Part shown: piece after piece, positions 45,507 through 55,300 of the stretch
Layout: the number at the start of each line of letters is the position of its first letter
Numbering within the stretch: position 1 is the stretch's first letter
Source: Trebouxia sp. TZW2008
Lineage: Eukaryota; Chlorophyta; Trebouxiophyceae; Trebouxiales; Trebouxiaceae
Length of the DNA stretch: 64,000 nucleotides
Assembly (NCBI GenBank): GCA_002118135.1
Contig: BDIU01000412.1
Span: 252,664 to 316,663, forward strand
Direction of reading: 5' to 3'
Translations under genes and position numbers: made by a program
Notes under the pieces: model-generated
What the model was told of the DNA's origin: nothing
Databases searched by the model: none
The model's input: the letters and a program-made list of their open reading frames with translations, nothing else

Positions 45507-46355
45507 GCACCATTGCTAATTCCCAGAGCATTTTTGCAATTGATTTAAATTCATCAAGTCCTCACTGAGAGAGCCCAACTTGTGAGGTTGGGCAACAAAG
45601 AGTGATTTGCCATCTATCTAATGCATGACGCCGCAACATACAGCACTAACAGTGTACCAATCAAGTTGGGCAACCTTTTTCGTTGAGTGCTGTTCACTGA
45701 CACCACGCAGATTTTTCTGCAGCCATTCTGCCAAGTGTGAGTTTACCCTGTACCTTTGAGTTGTTTCTATGCAGTCATGGTTCTTGCTGGTCTTTGTTGT
45801 GGTTCACAGATATAGGGCCTGGGCTGCAAAATGCCTGTATCATTCAGCGACTTCTGACAGTGTGTTGCTCCATCTTCGTGGGGGTGTCGCGTGTACATGT
45901 CAGCGGCATGTTGCCAAGGACTATTCTCGCAGCAGCTGCTGTGTTTTTGGCAGCTTACCTTTGTCCAATCTTGGCCTGCTCAAGAGGTTTCTGCCCTGCT
46001 TGGGATTGTGCACTATCTGCTTCATGCCACATGAGTTTTGGCCATGGCATGCCGCGGCAGCTCATTCAACAGATGAGGGTTTTGAACGCATGATCGTTTC
46101 ATGTAACAAGCTAGCTGCTCGAATTTTTGCAGATGCACGACTCATGGCGACTTGCGAGCATATGTACACCGCAGCTGTCACAATTCACAAAGCACCATAT
46201 AATGCTGCCGTGCAAGTCTTGTCAAAGCCCTACCCACTTCTGATTCCCTAGCTGTAGGGAATCGTTTTCCCACTCTGAAAACGCCGCAATCGCTGATCGA
46301 GCGAGCTAGTTCTTCCCATACTCACATTTGTGCACTGGTATAGTCGATTGCAGTC
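45507..46355. other. Intergenic, AP2 to NDK
   Basis: This contains a 160-codon plus frame (45769-46251) with Cys/Leu-rich, unconserved composition and no start context of note; I do not call it. The NDK promoter should be just upstream of 46356. An inverted pair 'gattccctagctgtagggaatc' spans about 46241-46262. Confidence 0.5.
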
Positions 46356-46802
46356 ATGGAGCAGAGCTTCATCATGATCAAGCCTGATGGCGTCCAGAGA
46401 GCGCTCATCGGTGAGGTGATCAAGCGTTTCGAGAGCAAGGGATACTACTTGAGGGCTCTGAAGTACATCAACGTGACAAAAGAGCACGCCGAGGAGCACT
46501 ACATCGATCTTAAGAGCAAGCCTTTTTACCCTGGTCTGGTCGAGTACATCATCAGTGCACCAGTCGTTGCGATGGTGTGGGAAGGCAAGAACGTGGTACT
46601 CACCGGTCGCAAGATCATCGGAGCTACCAACCCATTGCAATCAGAGCCAGGAACCATCAGGGGTGACTACGCCATCGACGTAGGCAGAAACATCATTCAT
46701 GGCTCTGACGCTGTCGAGAGCGCAAAGAGAGAAATCCAGCTATGGTTTCCAGAGGGTCTGGCTCAATTCACCCCTCACATCAAGCCATGGGTGTACGAGT
46801 AA
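46356..46802 (+). CDS. NDK1: Nucleoside diphosphate kinase, intronless
   Basis: A complete 148-codon single exon, the usual length for the cytosolic enzyme. It transfers the gamma-phosphate between nucleoside triphosphates and diphosphates through a phospho-histidine. Seen: [11 protein letters not shown] at the N-terminus, the nucleotide-binding Arg in [12 protein letters not shown], and the active-site signature NIIHGSD with catalytic His115. The C-terminus WVYE is typical. There is no targeting peptide, so it is presumably cytosolic. Codon choice is richer in G/C-ending codons (cgc, gtc, atc) than in neighbouring genes, as expected for a highly expressed gene. There are no introns and no echoes. 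Confidence 0.97.
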   Translation: MEQSFIMIKPDGVQRALIGEVIKRFESKGYYLRALKYINVTKEHAEEHYIDLKSKPFYPGLVEYIISAPVVAMVWEGKNVVLTGRKIIGATNPLQSEPGTIRGDYAIDVGRNIIHGSDAVESAKREIQLWFPEGLAQFTPHIKPWVYE

Positions 46803-47639
46803 AGTACATCATTGAGCCTATCTGCACGATTGTGAATGCTGTGCAAGGTCCACCAGCGACAGTCAGCAATGCTCATAATGTGCAAGGTTGCTGATCTGCA
46901 GCGCATACAAGCTGCTTTTGCCCAGTGGCACACTTAGCTTTGAGATTTGCTTCAATCATTGAACAGAAGCTGTTTTCTTTTCAAGCATGATGAATCTAAT
47001 CGCCCTGTGCGCAGACTGATTTATAGCGGCATAGCAAAATAGTACAAGCTTACATTGTTGTTGAATTGCAGAGGCTTTTGCCTGCACCATCAGCAACGTA
47101 CTGAGAAGCGACACCTAGTCAATCACACTAAGCCATCACGTAACAATAGACTGTGAAGCATTGGGCGTTCAGAATATGGCCCTCGTGCAAATAGTTGCAT
47201 TGCAGTGAAGCACTTGCTGATGTCAGTGCCTCTTGCATTTCTCTGCAAACTTGGTGATCATTGCATCATGATCATGCAATTAGCAAGAAAGCTAGATCAG
47301 CAGCTTGAGCACCATTCGCTATGAGCCTTGACCAGCAACATTGACACGCAAGGGGCTGGTCCTTCTATTGTTTTGCGGTCACCATCATGGGCCATGATGC
47401 CCTCAAGTCGTTGAGCAAAAAGCCTGTCTCAAGAATGCTGTCAAATTCAGAGACATCGAACAACTGATAGAGTTCATGCTAAAGCATGTCTCTCATATTG
47501 GTGCCTCAAAGCACAATGCAGCTTTGCGAATCCTACAAGTGTCATCTTGCTGATCCATGCCATACGGCTGCAATAATTCGCATGCTGTAATGTAGAAGCA
47601 ATATTCAAAATGTTTACCACTTTGCATCCCAATCAATCA
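46803..47639. other. Intergenic, NDK 3' flank
   Basis: I see no coding sequence, repeats or RNA gene here; it is the 3' flank of NDK, running into the repeat array beyond the UPF3 stop. Confidence 0.5.
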
Positions 47640-48186
47640 GCTGAAGGCCTGTGGTGAGCACAGCTCTGAGGAACACTGCTGGCTGCTGACCGCGTTGCTT
47701 TCCTATCATCTAGAAATTGGCCTTCTCTTGATGAGCAAAGCCCTAAGCAACGGTGCTGCGTGTTCACCAGGCTGCTTCCCACCGAATCAGATTTTGGCAT
47801 GTGTCGATCAGTCAGCTGTAGGCTTCTAGTTGAGCACAGCTCTGGGCAACGCTGCTGCCTTCTGACTAGTCTGCTGCCCTAGCAGTCAGGCGTGGGCCTC
47901 TCGATGAACACAGTTTGGCGCAATGCCACTGCCAGTGAGCCAATCTTCTTCTGTATCAATCACAGATTTGCCTCTAATTCATGGTTATGGCTACAAGCAA
48001 TGCTGCTGCCATTGGGTCATTCTGCTTCCCTCGCAGTTATTGGTTGGCCGCTTCTTGATGAGCACAATTCTGGGTGGCGCAGCTGCCTGTTGACCAATTT
48101 GCTGCTCTATCAGTCAGAAACTGGCTCTTCTTCATGAACAGAGTTTTTTTTTGCAGTGCAGCTGCTTTGTGACCAGTCTGCTGCGC
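47640..48186 (-). repeat. Echoes of the UPF3 terminal exon beyond its stop codon
   Basis: The coding end of UPF3 plus its 3' flank (plus-strand 'cttcttgatgagcacagttctgggtggcgcagctgc') recurs about six times toward 47640 (near 48055, 47897, 47823, 47715 and 47645), at roughly 75-160 bp, increasingly degraded. No splice site is involved, unlike most echoes. Confidence 0.75.
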
Positions 48187-51100
48187 CTATGAGTCAGAGG
48201 TGGGTCGCTTCTTGATGAGCACAGTTCTGGGTGGCGCAGCTGCTTGTTGCGCCACCTGAGGAGCAAATGGACCAGGAGGTGGACCATCATTTGTCAAGCT
48301 GTTGGACCCTCTAGCAGCCATCCCCCCACGTCCCCTGCCTCTACCCCTGCCTCTCCCCCTCAAGTCATGTTGCCTGCTAGCTGACCCACTTTGCACCACT
48401 GCAATCATCACATGCCAGAGTTTGCCAATACAATCCTGCTTTGTTTTTGGTTTTGCAACCTTTGCAAAACCTTGGGGCCAAAACACACATTTAATGCTGC
48501 ACAATTGCAATGCAAACGTTCCCAAAGCATGTAAGCTGCAGTCTGCTTGCAGTGAGTGTGCAAGCATGCTAGGATTGCAAGGGTGCCACTGTTGATGGCT
48601 CATATATTACCTGTAGCATCAGAAGGCAGTGCATCTTCTGAGCACCTTGCGGCCAAGGCACACATCAAATGCTGCGTTGTTGCAATGCAAATAGTTTCCA
48701 GCAATGTTTCCAGCCAACCAGAAGAATGCTAAGCATGCCAGTCTGGCAAGGGTGCAGATGGGATGTCAAGAGCTCCTGTCGCATCAGACCTGGGGCATCA
48801 GAAGGCAGCGCATCTCCCCAGCCATCTTGCTCAGGTTGCACTGTGCTGTTACTGACATTGGCAGCAGGCCTGTCAGAAGCAAGTTCAGCTCTCTGCTGCG
48901 TCATGGGGCTTGCTCTGCCTCTAGAACCGCTTCCCCTGCCTCTGCCACGGCCTCTATCAGCTGCAGCTTTGACATGGGGAGGTGGTTCATCATCCCAGCC
49001 ACTGCTGAGTGGTGAGGGAGAGGTTGAAGACTCGGGGTCCCAAACAACCTGGTCAGCTGGTCTGAGGTCTGCTGAGCTGCTGGTAGCCTGAGACGCCTGG
49101 GCTGTTGGTTGCCTGCCTGCAGTCAGACATGTGGTGCGTTCATTGCAAGTGACAGAAGAAGCTTTTGTATGCATTCTTCATAGGGAACAAAGGACATCAA
49201 CGGTCTGTTGTTATCCTTGCAGTTGCAAGGCTGCCCTGCTTGGCACAGCATAATAACCAGCATTGAAAACAACAGTAGATGGAAGTTCTCACGGTGCAAT
49301 ACATGATATTGCTACAATGACCAGGGTAGCATGCAACATGACCTTGCCTGCAGCCCTGTCTTCTGCACGCAAAGCTGCAGCAGCAGCTGCTCTGGCAGCT
49401 GACAAAGCATGCACACCAGGAGGGGCTGCTCGCTCTGGGGACCCCTCCTCGCCCCCCCTGCCACCCCTCCTAGGTGCCCAGGTCTGAAAGCCAGGCCTCA
49501 CCTTCCTGCCAGGTTTGTCAGGCTCCTGCAACAGTGCAGGCATATCAATCTCAGGCTGCATCTTGCAAGCACCAGAAACGGTGACAGCTCATGCAACTGC
49601 CACAGGTACATGCAGCTGTCTGGCAAGCCCTCCTCACTTCCCCTGCCACCCCTCCTAGGTGCCCAGGTCTGAAGGCCAGCCCTCACCTTCTTATCAGGCT
49701 TGTCAGGCTCCTGCATGTGTTTTCAGTTCAAGCTGCAAGTTGCAAAGAAATCAGGGACTCATGATTGCCGCAGGTAGTGAATACTCTGATAGCACAGCAA
49801 AACACAGAGTACAAATGAAGTTGATAATAACTCTACCCCAAATGATGTCACAGGTGTTCATCACATGTTCAATAGTAGTCATGCCAGATCATTGAGTCAT
49901 ACAGGGACAGAGCCCATGATTGATGTTGCAATCCCAGCAGGGTAACTTGTGAACTGCTTTCATGAAGCGGAAGCTCAAAAGTTGGCAAATTCCTGTGTTA
50001 GTCAGTCATACTTAGCATGGCAGAACAAGGTAGTGATTTTGCAAGCAATTCTCCACATACAAAGGTCAACAGGCTTTTGCAAGTGACGCATTCATGCACA
50101 TGTGCAAACCCTGCAAGTCTACAGCTGCTGTCTTCAATAAACTGCCAAGTTTCAGTGCTGCTTGCTTGACAGCTCATTTGGGGTCACTACTTGCCCAAAG
50201 CTGTCTGAAAAGGTCATTGCAACATTTGTTGCAAATGCCTTGCAAAGTAATACCTGTGCAGCTGTGGCCACCACAGGCTGCTGAGCCTGACTGGAAGTGG
50301 GGTCACCAGCAGCGGCGCCCTCATGTGCAGGCTGTGCTGCCGATGCTGGTCTTGGTGCTCTGTCTAGCTTGATAGGCACAACCCTTTGCACCACAGCAGC
50401 AGCTGGCAAGGCATTTGCAGGCTTGCTGCTTGAGGGCTGGCTGTCTTGACGCTGTGGCTTGCCTTTCTTGGAGGGTGTGTCTGTCCTGCTGAATGCTGCC
50501 AGCTCTTCTTCTGCCCTGCCTTTGGCTGGCTGGTCAGCTGTCCTCCTGCCTTTGTTGCTGGCTGCAGCTTGACTTGGCGTTGAGAGCGGTATGGGGAGGA
50601 CTGTAGGTTTGCTGCTGCTTGCTTTGCTTGAGCTTGGTCGAGAAGCTGCTGAAGGCTTGGCAGAAGAAGAAGGTACTGCTGTAGAAGAAGAAGAAGCTGC
50701 AGCTGGCTGGTTCAGTAGGTGCGGAGGCAGGTCAAGATCATTGCTGGGTTTACTTGCCTTCTGCGCATGCATCCAGAAGCTTGTGTTCAGGGCTTAGCAT
50801 GGGGCGCTGCCAAAAGCAGGCTGGACAAGGCGATTGCAAAGCCAATTATATGCATTTCTTGCATACACTAATGTAGGCATCTTGCATAAAGGTTTTTGTG
50901 CACTTGCATACACTAGTATAGGCAATTTGCACAGAGGTTTGTGCACTTGCATATACTAGTGTAGGCAAATTGCATAGAGGTTTGTGCAGTTGCATGCACT
51001 AGTGCAGGCAGCTTGCATGGAGTTTTGTGCACATGTCAAGAGGCATTTGCAGCGTGGGGCAAAAGAAGTTGCAAGCAACACTGTGACCCCTGTTGGCCAA

Positions 51101-52126
51101 TTGCTGACAGTGCATCCTAGTCAACAGCCAGGTACCAGCTTGAGCATCAACACAACATGACAGGCACAGTGGCAGCAAAGCCCTTGCAGTTCGCACCTTT
51201 CTGACAGGTATCAGGATTGGTGTCTTCTTATCTGGTTTCAAAGAGTGCTTGTCATGCAGGAACTGCATTAGAGGTGTGATCTTGGCTTTTGAAGCTGTCT
51301 CTGCAGCAGCAATATGGTGGTGTTGAGTCTAAGTCTACCAAGACCAGTGATGCATACGGATTGATGCATATGGAGAAAGCATGCATCAGCTTGAGCGTTG
51401 TGGTGATGCGCACTACACAGCTTGATAGGAAAAGCTCTGACCTGGTTGTGCTTTCTTCAGCTGCTCCTTGAGCTCCAGCTGAGCTTCAGCAGATGGTAGC
51501 AGCTCAAGATCTGCCTCTGCTTGCTGCTTGAATGCAATAAAGTCTGCATCTGCAATGAGGCTTGATGTATCAGTAGGGTAATCAGAACCTTCAGAACCTT
51601 CACAGCTAGAAGGCTGTAGCAGAGCGTGGCATCAGACGCCAGAGGGATGCTGAAGTTGTCAGCAGACTTCACCATTCTCATATGTGCCTTCACGAGGATC
51701 CTCCTTGGCCTTCTCCCTTGGTACTTTTTGGTATGGAGCATACTCAACGATGCACTTGAACTGAGCTCCCTTCTTGTTGACAAAGGCGTGACCGCTGAAC
51801 TGTGCCCTGAATCTCAGGACTTCTGACCCGTCCAAAAAGTTGAGGTACGCTCTCGAGTGTTTTACCCGCTTCAAACTGCAAAGATCACATCCGATAGTCA
51901 GCACTGCATCGGATGAAACAACGCCGCTGACTTGCGACAGACCCGAGTTGTTCTGTACTGAGATTCTCTCGACAATGTCGCACCTGACTTTGCCGGGGAC
52001 AAAAGCGAACCAGTCGTATTTGCCCTGACAGACGTTGTCGATCGCTGCTTGCACCTCCTCGCCAGAGATGCCTGGGGGCAATTTGCGCACCACGACCTTG
52101 TGGCGGACGTCCTGGCTGACGGCCAT
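48187..52126 (-). CDS. UPF3: UPF3, nonsense-mediated decay factor
   Basis: Exons on the minus strand: 52126-51984, 51875-51673, 51549-51442, 51300-51197, 50760-50254, 49525-49348, 49116-48790 and 48398-48187; phases agree, 593 aa. The N-terminal Smg4/UPF3 RRM-like domain is clear: KVVVRKLPPGIS, YDWFAFVPGKVS, KHSRAYLNFLDG, FSGHAFVNKKGAQFKCIVEYAP, REGTYENDADFIAF, then LLPSAEAQLE. The fourth exon keeps TPLMQFLHDK. The rest is low-complexity Ser/Ala/Pro, ending in two RG-rich tracts (RGRGRGRGSGSRGR and RGRGRGRGRGRGG). Family role: bridges the exon-junction complex and UPF2/UPF1 to trigger decay of mRNAs with early stops; it shuttles between nucleus and cytoplasm. The sixth exon has a GC donor (cag|gcaagg). 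The start ATG has a good context and sits 182 bp from NOC3. Confidence 0.9.
48605..48640 (-). repeat. Donor-side echo of UPF3 exon 49116-48790
   Basis: 'gatgcactgccttctgatgctacag|gtaata' on the minus strand copies the exon end DALPSDAPG with its donor, about 150 bp downstream. Confidence 0.7.
49598..49711 (-). repeat. Acceptor-side echo of UPF3 exon 49525-49348
   Basis: On the minus strand this reads EPDKPDKKVRAGLQTWAPRR, then GGRGSEEGLPD, from a cag acceptor at 49712, 186 bp upstream of the real exon and about 85% identical. It lacks a usable donor in phase. Confidence 0.85.
50858..51032. repeat. Four 44-bp tandem units in a UPF3 intron
   Basis: Units start at 50858, 50902, 50946 and 50989, each 'cttgcatacactagt.taggca..ttgca.agaggtttgtgca'. 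No exon sequence is included, so this is an ordinary minisatellite. Confidence 0.85.
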
Positions 52127-52308
52127 GCTCACGCGGCACAGGCGAACTAGCGCTTGACTTCGCAAGCAGCGACAAGGTTCCGAGACATTTTCTCGTTTGA
52201 ACTGGCTAGGGTACAGTTTGACCTATTGAGCTGTACGGCAGCATTCCGGAACTCAACTCCGAAAGCTGTGCGCAAATTGCGTCAAGACAGGATCGAAGGA
52301 TTGTCAAT
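52127..52308. promoter_or_regulatory. Shared UPF3-NOC3 bidirectional promoter
   Basis: Only 182 bp separate the two divergent start codons (UPF3 on minus, NOC3 on plus), so both 5' UTRs and core promoters must fit or overlap here. I see no clear TATA box. The tract is of mixed composition with 'ttccgaga' and 'ttccggaa' motifs. Confidence 0.6.
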
Positions 52309-55300
52309 ATGCCTGGCAAGAAGCGAGCACGAGGGGGCAAGCGTGCAAGCAATGAGGGACCCTCGAAGAAGCTCAAGAAGGTGTGTGCAAAGCAGGCTAT
52401 CAAGCGAGAGCTTGCAAAATTTGCTCGCTCGATGCGCTCGTCTGTCATCAGCTAGCATGCTGATGTACTTTGATCTGAGCATGGCTGCACAGGCGAGGCC
52501 AGATCAGGTTCCCCTGCCCCACGACGAAGCTGATGCAGAGGTCGAGCTTGACAAAACAGACGTTGACTTCGTTAACGAGTTTGGTACCTCCCTGGGATTC
52601 CTACACGACTTGAACACCAAGCAGCTGGACAAGCAAGTTCAGCGCAAAGCAGGCAAAAGCAAGAGTCAGCAACCATCTACACCCTCAGACAGCGGGTCTG
52701 ACAGTGACAGCCCTGAAACAGCTTATGAAAGGAATCCAAGGCGAAGACTGCAAGAGTCGAAATCTGCTGGAGACAACAGCCTGCCCACAAAGGATCTGCA
52801 TGGACAGCTTGTATATGCAAAGGCCAAGCGCGGTTCCCAGACAGCACCAAGCATCAAGGCAAGTTGTGTTGCGTTCAATGATCAGAGCCCCTTTGTGCTG
52901 TGTTCTCAATGCCATGCCTCTGATTCTTGTTGCACAGTGACTTCTCTTTGTAACAACTGCTTTGGTTCCCAAGAAAACTGTCCTTGTGTTGTCCTTGCTC
53001 AGAGGCGCCACTGCAATCAGAATGCAGTGCTTGGTCACCAATTGCCTTCTCCTTACACAGAGTTTGTCCTCACATTGAGTGTCTTTACAAAGAGAAGTTA
53101 CTTCAGCTTGTTGGTTGTGTTGTGATGTCACTGCAGCACTCATTTTCTGGACTGTCACATACCCCCCCTGAACTGTCACATACCCCCCCTGAGCTTGGTA
53201 GTGACATATGACTTCAGACAGCAATGCTATATGTCAAGTGATGTGTCGCTTTCGCGCTGAGGGGTGCAATGTTACAGATTGGGAAACATAAGAGTGCTCT
53301 GCAGGGCTTGCAGCTCATACCTCAACAGCCTCTTCTTCTTGACTGTGGTACACTGGCAGGGTTTGTGATACACAATGATCAGAGCCTCTTTGTGCTGTGA
53401 TTCTGATTGTTGTTTGTTGACTGCCTTGCAAAGGCACTGCAGCAGTGGGATCACTCAGTTCCTGGACTGTGACATTGAACTCTTGAGCTTGGTAGTGACA
53501 CATGACTTCATGAAGCAATGCTGTATGTCAAGTCATGTGCTGCTCTAAAGTTGAGGGGTGCGATGTAACAGATTGGGAAACATATGAGTTTTCCTCAGCG
53601 CCTCCAGCACATGGCATGATGGCCTCTGCATTCTTGACTGTCAATCTACCATTGTCTGCCTGCATTGGTTCATGCTTGTTAGTTCCCGCCTTGTGCGGCT
53701 GATGGGCAGATGCGCTGAAAATTGTTTTGATTGCTCATGAACACTTGGACAAGGGTTGGGTGTTTGATTCCCCATCCCAGATGGTCAGACCTGTGTCTGG
53801 CCAAAGTTTGCAATGCTCTTCTTCTTCTTCTTCTTCTTGCAAGACATAGCGTGAGCACACTGTCAAGCATTTCTGCAGTGACCACCTCATGAATAATGCT
53901 CGCAGTATGAGCTGTGTTGCCTGCTGTACCAGTTTTGCTGTGCTGTCAAGTTCCATGCAAACAACCAATGGTGTCGAAAAGTGTTGAAAGCTGTCCTTGA
54001 GCACAAGCACATGTGCTGACAAGTCGTTCACTCATTGTCAATCATCAGCATGTATTTGCAGGTGCCTCAGATCCAAGGCGTCAAGATTTTGGATGAAGGT
54101 GTCCCTACAAAAGATGCACAGGCGTCAAAGTCAGACTCAGCTGCAGACTCAGACTCAGGCGCTGACTCAGATGCTGACTCAGAGCTCGGCTCAGGAGGAG
54201 ATGAACAGTTGCCTCGGGCAGCAAGTACAACAGCTCGTGCCAAGAAGTCAGGCCCAGGCAGCAATGATCATGATGAATTGCAGCTGCCTGAGAGTCAAGC
54301 GGGGCCTGATGCGGAGCTGCAGCAATTCCAAAATCAACAGGAGCGCAGGTAATGCAGACGTGGTTTTGTCTTGTGCAAGAATTAACAATGAAAGTGCAAT
54401 TAGCTCCTGTCAGAGCCTTTGATGATATGTTGCAGCTGCCTGAGGCTGATGTAGGGCCTGATGCAGAGCCGCAGCTCTCCCAAAATCAGCAGGAGCGCAG
54501 GTGTGGCATGTTAGGTCTTATGCACAATTAGCAATGTGTGTGCGAGTCCAATGTGCAGCCTTAGTTTGACGTGCTCTGTGCGCATGTGTTGGAAAGTCAA
54601 TGTCAGCAGGTCCAGCATCAACAGGAAAGCAGATAGTGCATGTCTGGCTCTACGTGAAAGGATCAATGGGTGCGCAGCCAGAATACGCAATTAAGTGCTG
54701 CTCTGTGGTCACGTCTTGCGTGCTTGTGAAAAAGGAGCATTGATCTATGCAGAGCTTCAATAACTGCTTGGTTGATGCGTGCTAGAGCGAGTGCAGCAAT
54801 CAATCAGCACTTCAATATGTATTAGGGAGGAGCTAAAGCAACAGATGGCTGTGACGGCTTCCAGGCTGCTTTAGAACCCAATAAGCAGTGCACCTGAACC
54901 ATGGGTGAGTGATGCAAGGCAGGGATGACCAATTGATCAAAACATCAATTAACTGATTGGACATATGTATGTAGGGAGGAGCTAAAGCAACAGGTGGCTG
55001 TGACGGCTTCCAGGCTGCTGCAGAATCCAATAAGCAGTGCACCTGAACCATGGTTCAATGATGCAAGGCAGGGATGATAGATTCATTATGTGATTGCCAG
55101 TGATTGCACATATGAATGCAGGGAGGAGTTGAAGCAGCAGATGGCTGTGACAGCTTCCAAGCTGCTGCAAAACCCAGAAGCCAATCTACCCAGCATGCGC
55201 TCACTGCTCACTCTAGCTGATGACACAGACACCCAGGCAAGTCTTCTTACATAACATACATACATAATCACGCATGCTAGTTGGGCTCAGAGGCCTTGCT

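Noticed and set aside
45769..46251. A 160-codon plus-strand open frame upstream of NDK
   Set aside because: Its composition looks random (Cys/Leu-rich), there is no domain, and no splice continuity with either neighbour.
52685..53224. A 179-codon minus-strand open frame
   Set aside because: It is antisense to a NOC3 exon and runs through MITE copy B; no protein features.
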